DNA of 64,000 bases from Streptomyces sp. SID12501 (GCF_010550245.1 NZ_JAAGLU010000033.1:52792-116791), one strand, 5' to 3'. Positions 37,043 to 46,207 are shown, numbered from the stretch's first letter. The notes: a model not told the origin generated them from the sequence alone. A program made the numbers and translations.

Positions 37043-37678
37043 ATGGGAACGACGGGTGGGCCGGGCGGACGGCGGGTCGGCAGGCCGCGCGTCTCGCAGC
37101 GGCCGGACAGCGGGCTCACCCCACGGGCCGAACTGCTCACCGCGGCCGCCGATCTGTTCACCACGCGCGGCTACGCGGCCACCACCACCCGGACCATCGC
37201 CGAGCGGGCGGGGATGCGGCAGGCGTCCATGTACCACTACGTCTCCGGCAAGGAGGAGCTGCTCGCCGAGCTCCTGGAGTCCACCGTCACCCCTTCGTTG
37301 ACCTACGCCCGAGGGCTGCTCGCCGACGACGTGACCCCGGCCGAGGGCCGGTTGTGGGAGCTGTGCCGCACCGACGTCGAGCTGCTCTGCGGCGGCCCGC
37401 ACAACCTCGGCGGCCTTTACCTCCTCCCCGAGGTGCGCGCCGAACGCTTCGCCGGCTTCCATGCGGTGCGGGCCGAACTCAAGGACACCTACCGGCAGTT
37501 GCTCGCCGCGACGGACGCCGGAGGCGCGCTCGCCAAGAGTGAGCTGGACCTGCGGACGGATCTGCTCTTCGGGCTCATCGAGGGCGTCATCCTCGTGCAC
37601 CGCTCCGACCCCGAGCGCCCGGTCTCCGCCTTCGCGGAAGCCACGGCGGACGCGGCGCTGCGCATCGCCGGTATCTGA
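37043..37678 (+). CDS. TetR-family transcriptional regulator of the urea operon
   Basis: A 211-residue regulator. The N-terminal helix-turn-helix reads RAELLTAAADLFTTRGYAATTTRTIAERAGMRQASMYHYVSGKEEL in pieces, a canonical TetR signature, and the rest is an effector-binding helical domain. The ATG is preceded by GAGG. It is divergent from the urea carboxylase operon, with a perfect palindrome between, so local repression relieved by a urea-related ligand is likely. A second palindrome before the APC permease extends the likely regulon. Confidence 0.92.
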   Translation: MGTTGGPGGRRVGRPRVSQRPDSGLTPRAELLTAAADLFTTRGYAATTTRTIAERAGMRQASMYHYVSGKEELLAELLESTVTPSLTYARGLLADDVTPAEGRLWELCRTDVELLCGGPHNLGGLYLLPEVRAERFAGFHAVRAELKDTYRQLLAATDAGGALAKSELDLRTDLLFGLIEGVILVHRSDPERPVSAFAEATADAALRIAGI

Positions 37679-38006
37679 GGGCCGCGGCGGCCTCTGAGGC
37701 TTCCGGAGGCCCGCGTTCACCCGTCACGGTGAGTGGTTCTCGTACGCCTGTATGTCGTGACGCATTGTGTGCGATTGCATCCGCAGTGTGCAAATGGACC
37801 GAGAGTACTCCACTTGTGGGGGGCGTTTCAGAGGGTTGCCGAATATGACACGGCGTTGATCCCGTCGGACTAAGCTCGCCCGCAGCGCGCCGAGTTGGTA
37901 TGTATTCGTGCGCTTGTTCCCAAAAATACCGAAGATCCAGACAATCCCCAGACGTACCCCACAGCAAGCTCCCCCAACCCCAGTCGATTTGTCTCAGAGG
38001 GCATAC
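37679..38006. other. Intergenic region upstream of the conservon
   Basis: This 328-bp stretch has no supported gene apart from a possible N-terminal extension of the next gene from a GTG at 37908. It is less GC-rich than its surroundings and should hold the conservon promoter, but no convincing -35/-10 pair was found. Confidence 0.4.
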
Positions 38007-39746
38007 ATGGTGAGTGTTCAATCGCCTCCCGGTGGCCGTGAACTTCCCTACGCGCGCGTGCTGTTGCTACCTGCCATAGCGATGGCCGGGGCGACCGGAG
38101 CCGCCGTAGCCCTGGTGACGGGGCCGGCCCGCGCCGCCGTCGGCTGGTGCGGAGCCATCGCCACGGTCCTGGTCGTCGCGGTCGCCGCCGAAGTGGTCCG
38201 CCGCGGCCGTACCGTCCGTACCCTGCGGGCCGAGCACGCCCGTCACACCGCGTATCTGGAGCGGCGCATCGCCGCCCACGACGAGGACTTCGACCGGTTC
38301 GGCAAGGAAGTCCTGCCGTACGGGCTTCATCTCCTGCGCGGCGCCGGTTCACCCACAGGGGTGATTCGCGAACTGCGTGGGCCGGACTCTCCGTACCGCG
38401 AACTCCCGGTCCCGCAGCGCAAACTGCTGGAGCAGATCCTGGCGGTCATCGACCGCGAGGAGGCCATGCGGGACGGATCGCAGCGCGCGTTCGTCAGCAT
38501 CGCCCGGCGCGTTCAGGCGATCGTCCACCAGCAGGCCAACGAACTCCGGGAGATGGAGGAGGACCACGGCCGCAACCCCGAGGTCTTCGACGACCTCCTG
38601 CGCATCGACCACGGCACCGCGCTGATCGGCCGCCTCGCCGACTCCATCTCCGTGCTCGGCGGCGGCCGTCCCGGACGCCAGTGGCCCCAGCCCGTCGCGC
38701 TGTACAGCGTGCTGCGGGGCGCGATGTCCCGGATCCTGGAGTACCGCCGCATCGATCTGACCTCCATCGCGAAGGTCAACGTCGACGGCAACTCCGTCGA
38801 GCCGCTCATCCACGCGGCGGCCGAACTCCTCGACAACGCCACGCGCTACTCGCCGCCCCACACAAAGGTGCACGTCACGGCGACCGAGGTGCAGACCGGC
38901 ATCGCCATCGAGATCGAGGACGCCGGCGTCAGCCTCAGCGAGGAGTCCCGCAAGCGCGCCGAGGGCATGATCGCCCGCGCTCAGGCCGGCTTCGACCTCA
39001 ACGACCTCGGTGAGTCCCCGCGCCTCGGCCTCGCGGTTGTGGGGCGCCTTTGTGATTCGTACAAGATGCAGATCTCGCTCAGGCAGTCCGCGTACGGCGG
39101 TGTCCGCGCCGTTCTGGTCGTGCCGTCCGACATGCTCACCAGCGACCCCGCCCCGGGCCTCGCCCACGGCATCGGTGCCACCGCCGCGCCCAAGATCGAA
39201 CTCGGTGCACTGGAAGGTCCCAAGCGACCGCCCAAGAAGCGCCGCCCCACGACCGGCCCGCGAATCCCGGCCTCCGTCTCCATGGAGGACGACGTCCCGG
39301 AGGTCACCGAGTGGACCGAGAACGGTCTGCCGCAGCGCCGCAGCCGGGTCAAGACCCCGCTCAGCGAGCGGTACGCCCGGTCCAGGGCCGCCGAGGCCGA
39401 GATGGAGGCCGACCCGGAGCTCCGCAAACTGTGGGAGCCCGAGCCGCAGAAGCAGGAAGAAGAACCCCTGCCGGGCCTGTGGGTCGAGGCGTTCATGGAG
39501 GGCCTCAAGGGCGACCCGGACCCCACGGCCTTCACCAGGAACCCCGACGACCCGACGACCTTTTCGGGTCACCCGGACGACGCGGTCGACTTCAGCGCGT
39601 TCCCGGCCGCCGGCTCCAGGGCCCGCGACGGCCACCGGGACGACCGGGCGGCCTTCGGCGGCCACCGGGAAGACCCGACCGCAGCCAGCGCGACCAACCA
39701 GCAGCCGGCCCATGCCGAGGCCGACGACGAGGGGGACCTCAAGTGA
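38007..39746 (+). CDS. cvnA9: Conservon sensor-kinase-like protein CvnA9 (RarA)
   Basis: A 579-residue membrane protein that resembles a histidine kinase. Two hydrophobic segments near the N-terminus (residues about 15-65) precede a HATPase domain with the N-box HAAAELLDNATRYSPP. No clear phosphoacceptor histidine box is visible. The C-terminal about 200 residues are acidic and disordered. It heads a five-gene conservon with coupled starts; such membrane-associated complexes behave like G-protein systems, and cvn9 (rar) affects aerial growth in S. coelicolor. ATG at 38007 has AGAGGG; a GTG at 37908 would add 33 residues. Confidence 0.9.
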   Translation: MVSVQSPPGGRELPYARVLLLPAIAMAGATGAAVALVTGPARAAVGWCGAIATVLVVAVAAEVVRRGRTVRTLRAEHARHTAYLERRIAAHDEDFDRFGKEVLPYGLHLLRGAGSPTGVIRELRGPDSPYRELPVPQRKLLEQILAVIDREEAMRDGSQRAFVSIARRVQAIVHQQANELREMEEDHGRNPEVFDDLLRIDHGTALIGRLADSISVLGGGRPGRQWPQPVALYSVLRGAMSRILEYRRIDLTSIAKVNVDGNSVEPLIHAAAELLDNATRYSPPHTKVHVTATEVQTGIAIEIEDAGVSLSEESRKRAEGMIARAQAGFDLNDLGESPRLGLAVVGRLCDSYKMQISLRQSAYGGVRAVLVVPSDMLTSDPAPGLAHGIGATAAPKIELGALEGPKRPPKKRRPTTGPRIPASVSMEDDVPEVTEWTENGLPQRRSRVKTPLSERYARSRAAEAEMEADPELRKLWEPEPQKQEEEPLPGLWVEAFMEGLKGDPDPTAFTRNPDDPTTFSGHPDDAVDFSAFPAAGSRARDGHRDDRAAFGGHREDPTAASATNQQPAHAEADDEGDLK

Positions 39747-40150
39747 TCTCGCAGCGAGCCAACTTCGACTGGATGCTCAAGGAGCTCGCCGACGGCGTTC
39801 CGGGTATCCAGCAGATCGTGGTGCTCTCCGCCGACGGCCTGCGCATCGCCCGCTACGGGGGCGACCCCGACGCCGCCGACCGTGTCGCAGCCGCCTGCGC
39901 GGGCCTGCAGAGCCTCGCGGGCGCCGTCGCGCACGAGATCCCCGACAGCGACGGCACCATGCGCATGGTCATCATCGAGGTCAAGGGCGGCTACTTCTAC
40001 CTGATGGCCGCCGGCCCCAACGCCTATCTCGCGGTCCTCGCCAACGTGATCGCCGAACCCGGCAACATGAGCAATCACATGCGCGACCTCGTGGTCCGGA
40101 TCGGCGCCCATCTCACCAGTCCGCCCCGGCGGAACGGGCAGACCGTATGA
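39743..40150 (+). CDS. cvnB9: Roadblock/LC7-domain protein CvnB9 (RarB)
   Basis: A 135-residue roadblock/LC7 protein, the conservon component thought to regulate the small GTPase. The fold shows in GVPGIQQIVVLSADGLRIA and in the C-terminal YLMAAGPNAYLAVLAN segment. The GTG start overlaps the cvnA9 stop (GTGA), and its own stop overlaps the next start (ATGA). It is predicted to act at the inner face of the membrane with the kinase-like and GTPase subunits. Confidence 0.93.
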   Translation: MISQRANFDWMLKELADGVPGIQQIVVLSADGLRIARYGGDPDAADRVAAACAGLQSLAGAVAHEIPDSDGTMRMVIIEVKGGYFYLMAAGPNAYLAVLANVIAEPGNMSNHMRDLVVRIGAHLTSPPRRNGQTV

Positions 40151-40587
40151 CTCCTCCGCAGCGCCGGCGGCGCTACCCCACCAAGCAGGACCCTCCGGCG
40201 GAGTCTCACTACGAGAGCGCGGCGGCCACGGAGGGCACGGAGAGCAAGAAGGGGAAGCGCAAGAACCCGGAACGGCTCTATGTGCTCACCGGCGCGGCTG
40301 AGGGCGGCGAACGCGCCTCCCTCGACCTTGTCACGTTAATCGTGGCGTGCGCCGAGCCCCCGCCCTCCGCCCCACCGGAGCAGTCGGCGCTGCTCCGCCT
40401 GTGCAAGGCACCCCTGTCCGTGGCCGAGCTCTCGGCTTACCTCAACCTGCCGTTCAGCGTGGTGACCGTCCTGCTCACCGAGCTGTTGACGGCTGAACTG
40501 GTCCAGGCGCGCGACCCGCTCATCAGTCAGTCGCTCGCCGACCGTTCCCTCCTCGAAGCGGTGATGCATGGACTTCAAAAGCTCTGA
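40147..40587 (+). CDS. cvnC9: Conservon DUF742 protein CvnC9 (RarC), with a TTA codon
   Basis: A 146-residue DUF742 protein. The basic, hydrophilic N-terminus (1-45) is followed by a winged-helix-like C-terminal region (LCKAPLSVAELSAYLNLPFS). Leu64 is encoded by TTA (40336-40338), so full translation should depend on the developmentally controlled leucyl-tRNA encoded by bldA. ATGA overlap upstream and a 20-nt overlap with the GTPase gene downstream imply coupled translation, so the TTA could affect the genes that follow. Confidence 0.92.
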   Translation: MTPPQRRRRYPTKQDPPAESHYESAAATEGTESKKGKRKNPERLYVLTGAAEGGERASLDLVTLIVACAEPPPSAPPEQSALLRLCKAPLSVAELSAYLNLPFSVVTVLLTELLTAELVQARDPLISQSLADRSLLEAVMHGLQKL

Positions 40588-41188
40588 CCCCATCACGGGT
40601 CCACGGACCGAGGACCGCCTGCCGCAGACCACCCAGGCCGCGGTGAAGATCGTCATCGTGGGCGGGTTCGGCGTCGGCAAGACGACCATGGTCGGCTCGG
40701 TCAGCGAGATCAGGCCGCTGACCACCGAAGAGACCATGACGCAGGCCGGTATCGGCGTCGACGACAACTACGGCTCCGATTCGAAGACCGCCACCACCGT
40801 GGCCATGGACTTCGGCCGCATCAGCATCACCGACCAACTGGTGCTGTACCTGTTCGGCACCCCGGGCCAGGAACGCTTCTGGTTCCTGTGGAACGGCCTG
40901 TTCGAAGGCGCCCTCGGCGCGGTCGTCCTGATCGACACCCGGCGCCTGGAAGTGAGCTTCGACGTCATAGGGCGGCTGGAGGAGCGGGGCGTGCCCTTCG
41001 TCATCGCCGTCAACTCCTTCCCGGACGCGCCCCGTTACCCGGTCGAGGACCTGCGCGCGGCCCTCGACCTGGCCCCGGAGATCCCCATCGTGGAATGCGA
41101 CGCCCGCCGCCGGGCCTCCAGCCGGGACACGCTCATGACGCTCATGCGTTTTCTGCACTCGCTGGAGATGACGAAGACGCCTGTCTGA
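40568..41188 (+). CDS. cvnD9: Small GTPase-like protein CvnD9 (RarD)
   Basis: A 206-residue Ras-like ATP/GTP-binding protein of the conservon. The P-loop is GGFGVGKTT and the switch II motif is GTPGQERF. The usual NKxD guanine-specificity motif is replaced by NSFPDA, as is typical of this group, so base specificity is not certain. It lies in frame overlap with cvnC9 and 74 bp before the P450 gene. It would be the regulated switch in the membrane complex. Confidence 0.94.
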   Translation: MDFKSSDPITGPRTEDRLPQTTQAAVKIVIVGGFGVGKTTMVGSVSEIRPLTTEETMTQAGIGVDDNYGSDSKTATTVAMDFGRISITDQLVLYLFGTPGQERFWFLWNGLFEGALGAVVLIDTRRLEVSFDVIGRLEERGVPFVIAVNSFPDAPRYPVEDLRAALDLAPEIPIVECDARRRASSRDTLMTLMRFLHSLEMTKTPV

Positions 41189-41262
41189 GGACGGCACCTC
41201 ACCACCCAGCACACCACCAACTCTTCTGACACCGGATCCACCTCAGTTTCGGAGCGATCACT

Positions 41263-42744
41263 GTGACGCCTGAGCACCACTCCCTGACCGACACGGACGA
41301 CACCGCCCTCAGCCCGCCCCCCGGCTGCCCCGCCCACGGCACCGGTCCCGGCGGACTGCGTCGGCTGTACGGCCCCGAGGCCGAGGACCTGGGAGCCGTG
41401 TACGAAAAACTGCGGGCCGAGCACGGCGCGGTGGCGCCTGCGCTGCTTCATGACGATGTGCCGGTCTGGGTGGTGCTGGGGCATGGCGAGAACATGCACA
41501 TGGTGCGCAGCCCCTCGCAGTACAGCCGGGACACCCGGTTGTGGACCGCCTTGCAGGACGGCACGGTCAAGCCGGATCACCCGCTCATGCCGCACATCGC
41601 CTGGGAGCCCATCTGCTGCCACGCCGAAGGCGACGAGCACCTGCGGTTGCGCGGAGCGGTCACCGGTGCCATGTCGACCATCGACCACCGGGGCCTCCGC
41701 CGCCACATCAACCGCGCGACTCAGCTCCTCGTCAACAAATTCTGCGAGGACGGCAGCGCCGACCTGGTCAGCCAGTTCTGCGAGCACCTGTCGATGGCGG
41801 TGATGTGCGAGATCCTCGGCATGCCCGACGAGTACAACAACCGGATCGTGCATGCCGCTCGCGACATGCTCAAGGGCACTGAGACCGCCATCGCCAGTAA
41901 CGCGTACATCATGGACGTGCTGACGCGACTCACGGTCCGCCGCCGAGCCGAAGCCAGAGAGGACTTCACCAGCCAGCTGATCAACCACCCGGCGCAGCTC
42001 AACGACAAGGAGGTCGGTCAGCACCTGCGCGTCGTCCTGATCGTCGCGTACGAGACCACCGCCAACCTGCTCGCCAACGTACTGCGGGTCGTGCTCACCG
42101 ACCCGGGGTTCCGCGCCCAGCTCAACGGTGGCCAGATGACGGTGCCCCAGGCGGTCGAGCAGTCCCTGTGGGACGAGCCACCGTTCAGCTCCATCCTGGG
42201 CTACTTCGCCAAGCAGGAGACCGAGCTGGGTGGACAGCGAATCCGCAAGGGAGACGGCCTCCTCCTGGGCATCGCGCCGGGCAACGTCGATCCACGCGTG
42301 CGTCCCAACCTCAAGGCGAACATGCAGGGCAACCGCTCCCATCTCGCCTTCAGTGGGGGTCCCCATGAATGTCCGGGCCAGGACATCGGCCGCGCCATCG
42401 CCGACGTAGGCGTCGATGCGCTGCTGACCCGCCTTCCAGACATTCAACTCGACTGTGAAGAGCACGAGCTGCGCTGGCGAGCGTCCATCTCGAACCAGCA
42501 CCTGGTGGAACTGCCTGTGAAGTTCGCGCCGAAGCCCCAGCAGGACGTCACGCAGAAGCCCTCCATCAACCCTGCCGCGCCGCAGCATGCGAAGAACATG
42601 CAGGTCGGAACGGTGCAGTCGCAGCCTGCCGCTTCAGGGCTCACAACTTCGGAGTCCGCCGCTCCGACGCCGGCGGCGACGCCCGAACCGGCCGGCCGGC
42701 CAGGGGTGTTCCGGCGCCTCCTTCGCTGGTGGCGCGGCGACTGA
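41263..42744 (+). CDS. cvnE9: CYP157-type cytochrome P450 CvnE9 (RarE) without an EXXR motif
   Basis: A 493-residue P450. The heme-binding loop is normal (FSGGPHECPG, Cys370), but the K-helix reads EQSLW (299-303) in place of ExxR, the known peculiarity of the CYP157 family. The I-helix segment AYETT also departs from the usual AGxET/D. About 80 residues follow the usual P450 end, Ala/Pro/Thr-rich and finishing in a basic aromatic tail (RRLLRWWRGD) that could touch the membrane. The GTG start is 74 bp after the GTPase gene. Substrate and redox partner are unknown; catalytic turnover is not assured. Confidence 0.93.
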   Translation: MTPEHHSLTDTDDTALSPPPGCPAHGTGPGGLRRLYGPEAEDLGAVYEKLRAEHGAVAPALLHDDVPVWVVLGHGENMHMVRSPSQYSRDTRLWTALQDGTVKPDHPLMPHIAWEPICCHAEGDEHLRLRGAVTGAMSTIDHRGLRRHINRATQLLVNKFCEDGSADLVSQFCEHLSMAVMCEILGMPDEYNNRIVHAARDMLKGTETAIASNAYIMDVLTRLTVRRRAEAREDFTSQLINHPAQLNDKEVGQHLRVVLIVAYETTANLLANVLRVVLTDPGFRAQLNGGQMTVPQAVEQSLWDEPPFSSILGYFAKQETELGGQRIRKGDGLLLGIAPGNVDPRVRPNLKANMQGNRSHLAFSGGPHECPGQDIGRAIADVGVDALLTRLPDIQLDCEEHELRWRASISNQHLVELPVKFAPKPQQDVTQKPSINPAAPQHAKNMQVGTVQSQPAASGLTTSESAAPTPAATPEPAGRPGVFRRLLRWWRGD

Positions 42745-42762
42745 GCCGACCGGGCACCGGGG

Positions 42763-43704
42763 CTACCCGGCCCACTCGTCGTACGACGACCAGGCCCGCA
42801 GCACGCGTGGGCTTACGAACCGGTGCTCGCGCCTCGTGACCGGATCGGTGAACTCCAGCACCCGTGCGAGCAGTTGGAGCGGGCGCCGGAAGTCACCGAC
42901 CGCCACGGGGCCGGTCACCACGGGGTAAAGGGGATCGCCGAGAATCGGCACCCCCAACGTGCTCATGTGCACCCTCAGCTGGTGCGTTTGCCCGGTACGC
43001 GGTGTCAGCCGGTACCGGGCACGCCCGTTCCGGTGCTCCAGAACTTCGATCCGGCTGACGGCGTTGGGCTCGCCCTCGAATTCGCGGGCAGCCAAGACCC
43101 CACGCTCCTTGACGATCCGGCTGCGCACGGTACGGGGAAGGGCCAGCTCGGGGTCGTACGATGCCACGGCCTCGTACTCCTTCGCCACTCGCCTGTCCCG
43201 GAACAGCGACTGGTACGTGCCGCGCTCCTCGGGCCGGACGATGAACAGCACCAGCCCGGCCGTCAGCCGGTCCAGCCGGTGTGCCGCGCCGAGTGTCGGG
43301 ACGCCCAGTTGCTTCCGCAGTCGCGCCAAGGCCGTCTCGGCGACGTGGCTTCCACGCGGGGTTGTGGCCAGGAAATGCGGCTTGTCGGCCACCACCACGT
43401 GCTCGTCCCGGTACACGATGCCGACCTCGAACGGTACCCGCTCCTCGTCGGGCAGGTCCCGGTGGAACCACACGAACATACCCGGCACGTACGCCATGTC
43501 TCGCGGCACCGGACGACCGGCGACGTCCACGATCCGCCCCGCGTCGAGCATTCCGTCGATCACCCCGGCCTCGGCCGCCAGCCGCGCCACGAGATGATCT
43601 CGCACGGTCGCCCACTCGTCCTCGGCAGGCAACCGCACGCGCACCGGATCCACCCCCTCGTGCTGCGGCAGGGGGGACGGAGGGATTGGGCTTCTGCGTC
43701 TCAT
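42763..43704 (-). CDS. RluA-family pseudouridine synthase
   Basis: A 313-residue RNA pseudouridine synthase. The catalytic aspartate is in AHRLDRLTAG, with TGQTHQLRVHMSTLGVPILGDPLYP near the C-terminus. The RNA target (rRNA or tRNA uridine) cannot be inferred. The ATG at 43704 lies 8 nt after the -10 box of a RecA-NDp-type promoter; a longer frame from 43812 would run through that promoter and is discarded. It is convergent with the conservon P450 gene, with only 18 bp between the stops. Confidence 0.92.
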   Translation of the reverse strand: MRRRSPIPPSPLPQHEGVDPVRVRLPAEDEWATVRDHLVARLAAEAGVIDGMLDAGRIVDVAGRPVPRDMAYVPGMFVWFHRDLPDEERVPFEVGIVYRDEHVVVADKPHFLATTPRGSHVAETALARLRKQLGVPTLGAAHRLDRLTAGLVLFIVRPEERGTYQSLFRDRRVAKEYEAVASYDPELALPRTVRSRIVKERGVLAAREFEGEPNAVSRIEVLEHRNGRARYRLTPRTGQTHQLRVHMSTLGVPILGDPLYPVVTGPVAVGDFRRPLQLLARVLEFTDPVTRREHRFVSPRVLRAWSSYDEWAG

Positions 43705-43712
43705 CACGATCA

Positions 43713-43735
43713 AGCGTACGAGGGTGCACTGACAG
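43713..43735 (-). promoter_or_regulatory. RecA-NDp-type promoter of the RluA-family gene
   Basis: On the minus strand: CTGTCAGTG, 8 nt, TACGCT. All fixed positions except the first T agree with the consensus. The ATG follows the -10 box by 8 nt, so a leaderless start is possible. Confidence 0.65.
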
Positions 43736-44216
43736 GGAGCGAGGCGATGTCGAAAAGCGTCGCGCCCTCCCGCGGACACCCTTGCGCAACGCCTCCAGCT
43801 GACGATCCTCATGAGATGTGTGGGTCTACTCAGCCACCCTGTCGGCAGAGGTAGTGGCCGAGTACCAACACCTCACGAATGCCGGATCGTCACATCGGCC
43901 CCGCCCGACCAGGGCACCTCGATAAGATTGTGTTACGAGCTCATGCGCTGCGTGCTCTGGCGTTCGGCGATCTTGCACGCCGTCCGGACACGCCCAGTGC
44001 CCATGGAAGGCGAGGGCTGAGCCGTTTTGGCCATCCGCTGTTGGGCATGCCCTTGGTGCCGCGTCCGCCACGGTCTTCCAAGAGACGCCACTCCGTGTCG
44101 GCGCGACCGCGGCCACCGCTGACCACATCTGTCAATCCCCTGGAAACGTGCTTGCCAATAGCTCTCCAGAGCGATGGGGCAACTCTTGAGCCTCCACCGC
44201 GGCGAAGGGGTATTCC
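43736..44216. other. Intergenic region, 481 bp, no gene supported
   Basis: Open frames here are short and show no coherent codon bias or motif. The composition is mixed compared with the flanking core genes. The ribosome site of the following SDR gene (AAGGGG) lies at its right edge. Confidence 0.4.
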
Positions 44217-44990
44217 ATGGATTCGGACAAGAGCCAGTTGTTGGAAGGCAAGACAGCCCTCATCACCGGAGCAAGCTCGGGCATTGGCCGTGCGGCAGCA
44301 CAGGTCTTCTCCGCCCATGGAGCTCAGGTGTTGCTGGCAGACATCGACCCCGCGGGCGGCAAGAAGACCGTCGAACTCGTGGAACGAGCAGGCGGCAGGG
44401 CCCACTTCATCACTACCGATGTACGGCAGCCCGACGAGGTCGCCGCCATGGTAGAGGCCGCCGTGACACACTTCGGCCGCTTGGACTGCGCGTTCAACAA
44501 TGCCGGGATCGATGGCCAGATCAAGCCGCTGGCCGATTCCTCGATGGAAAACTGGCAGGAGGTCATCGGAGTCAACCTCACTGGAGTGTGGCTGTGTATG
44601 CGGGCTGAGATCCGCCAGATGTCCGCTACGGGAGGCGCCATCGTCAATACTTCCTCCCTCGCCGGCCTGGTCGGATTAGGTTTGGGGCTTTCCGCGTACG
44701 TTGCGGCCAAACACGGGGTGGTCGGGCTCACTCGGGCCGCGGCGCTCGAGTGTGCTTCTCAGGAAATCCGGGTGAATGCCATATGCCCCGGAGTGGTCCG
44801 CACTCCGATGCTTGACGACGCCATTCGGCTGGGCGCTCTCAGCGAGGAACAGGCCCGCGCCATGCAGCCGTTGGACCGGGTTGGCCGTCCCGATGAAATC
44901 GGGCAGGCCGCAGCCTGGCTCTGCTCGGATCACGCCTCCTTCATCACGGGGCAAGCTCTGGCAGCCGACGGAGGCGCGACCGCGGCATGA
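44217..44990 (+). CDS. Short-chain dehydrogenase/reductase, with a TTA codon
   Basis: A 257-residue classical SDR, an NAD(P)-dependent alcohol/ketone oxidoreductase. TGASSGIG binds the cofactor, NNAG follows, and the catalytic Ser-Tyr-Lys appears in NTSSLAGL and YVAAK. ADIDP after beta-2 suggests NAD(H). Leu154 is a TTA codon (44676-44678), pointing to bldA-dependent translation, as in many secondary-metabolism genes. It is convergent with a terpene synthase gene 257 bp away and could oxidise its product, but this is inference. Confidence 0.9.
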   Translation: MDSDKSQLLEGKTALITGASSGIGRAAAQVFSAHGAQVLLADIDPAGGKKTVELVERAGGRAHFITTDVRQPDEVAAMVEAAVTHFGRLDCAFNNAGIDGQIKPLADSSMENWQEVIGVNLTGVWLCMRAEIRQMSATGGAIVNTSSLAGLVGLGLGLSAYVAAKHGVVGLTRAAALECASQEIRVNAICPGVVRTPMLDDAIRLGALSEEQARAMQPLDRVGRPDEIGQAAAWLCSDHASFITGQALAADGGATAA

Positions 44991-45247
44991 CGCACCTGAA
45001 GTTGAAAGGATCGGGACTCTCCTGAGCGGCTGTTGTCCTCCGAACCTGATGGGGGCGTTTTCGGTGGTCAGGCATAGGTTCGGTGATTCCGCGGGAGCGT
45101 GGAGGTCGCCGAAGATACATGAGTGATACGCCTGGTCGTCCGTGGTGACCGACGGCGGCACGTCGCTGGTTGCGATCCCGAATGTTGTCGGCCGCTTCTG
45201 GTTGGGGGCGGCCGACCACTGATGCAGCGGATACCAACAGTGTTGGC

Positions 45248-46195
45248 TCATTCGTCGCGGAAGCTCAGCCACTCCATCTCCCCGGTGTAGCGGGGGGAAC
45301 TCCGGCACCAGTAGTAGGAGGATGCGCAGCTCGATCGCAGGTCGTCGACGAAAGCGTAGGTATTCGCCCTGTCCGTCAGCGAAACGCCACGAGTTTCCAG
45401 CGCGGCAGACAGATGGGATTCCGCTGTGAGGAAGTCAGTGAGGTGTCCACCCAGCATGGACACCACCGCATTGACTGCCTCCGGCCGTGGGCAGCCACGC
45501 TCACGCTCGATGACGAGCACCATGTTGTGAGGCTCGCCCTGAGCTGCCTCTTTCTCAAACGAGAACAGGTCATCGACCAGGTTGAGACACCACACATTCG
45601 CGTCGTAGAGGGTTCGGAACACTGGATCGGCGTAGACCTCGGGCGTCAACTCGAAACCCCGTAGGCGCTCAGTCATGTCGAGTATGGGGGGCATGTATCC
45701 GGACCGGTACCGGATATCTCGGTACTCCTCGATCGTGGGGAAATGATTCTCCGCGATGTTGACAACCTCCGTCAGGAGGGCGTCGAACACCTTTGTCCAG
45801 TTGTCTGCCGCGCGCCTGCGGTATCGGGCTGACATCCCCTTGCACTGGCGGTCCCACACATCGGCGAAGAAGTCGACCCGGCCATCGCCGTTGCCGCCGG
45901 CACCCTCTACGACGCCGGTGAACGTCTTGATCAGTTTCTCCGCGTCCTGAGCATTGAGGCCGTCGAAGGCGTCGTCGACCAGGAACAGCCAGGCGAAGAA
46001 GTCCAGCCCTAGGTCCAGTTCTTCTCCGTTTGCCTCAGGCCACCACCCTCCGACGATGTCGGGGCACCGCTGGGCCAGGTAGACCTTCTCCGGCAGACAG
46101 AAGTTCCGCAGCCGCTGCACATGTTCTGGCAGAGCATGTGCCAGTCGTGGATTTGTTCGTAGGGCGAATGGAACGTCGAGCTCAAGAGGTGGCAT
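45248..46195 (-). CDS. Class I terpene synthase
   Basis: A 315-residue terpene cyclase. The metal-binding motifs are DDAFD (first aspartate-rich motif, about residue 75) and VDDLFSFEKE, an NSE/DTE-type triad with Asp where Asn is usual. The C-terminal RY pair is in SSPRYTG. Size and motifs fit bacterial sesquiterpene cyclases, but the product cannot be read from the sequence. GAGGAGA precedes the ATG and overlaps the stop of the gene upstream, so the two are probably translated together. Confidence 0.9.
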   Translation of the reverse strand: MPPLELDVPFALRTNPRLAHALPEHVQRLRNFCLPEKVYLAQRCPDIVGGWWPEANGEELDLGLDFFAWLFLVDDAFDGLNAQDAEKLIKTFTGVVEGAGGNGDGRVDFFADVWDRQCKGMSARYRRRAADNWTKVFDALLTEVVNIAENHFPTIEEYRDIRYRSGYMPPILDMTERLRGFELTPEVYADPVFRTLYDANVWCLNLVDDLFSFEKEAAQGEPHNMVLVIERERGCPRPEAVNAVVSMLGGHLTDFLTAESHLSAALETRGVSLTDRANTYAFVDDLRSSCASSYYWCRSSPRYTGEMEWLSFRDE

Positions 46196-46207
46196 AGCGA
46201 TGTCTCC

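Noticed and set aside
45040..45083. Inverted repeat CCGAACCT/AGGTTCGG as terminator between the SDR and terpene synthase genes
   Set aside because: The 8-bp arms are 28 nt apart with an irregular interior, so the hairpin is weak and not reported as a feature.
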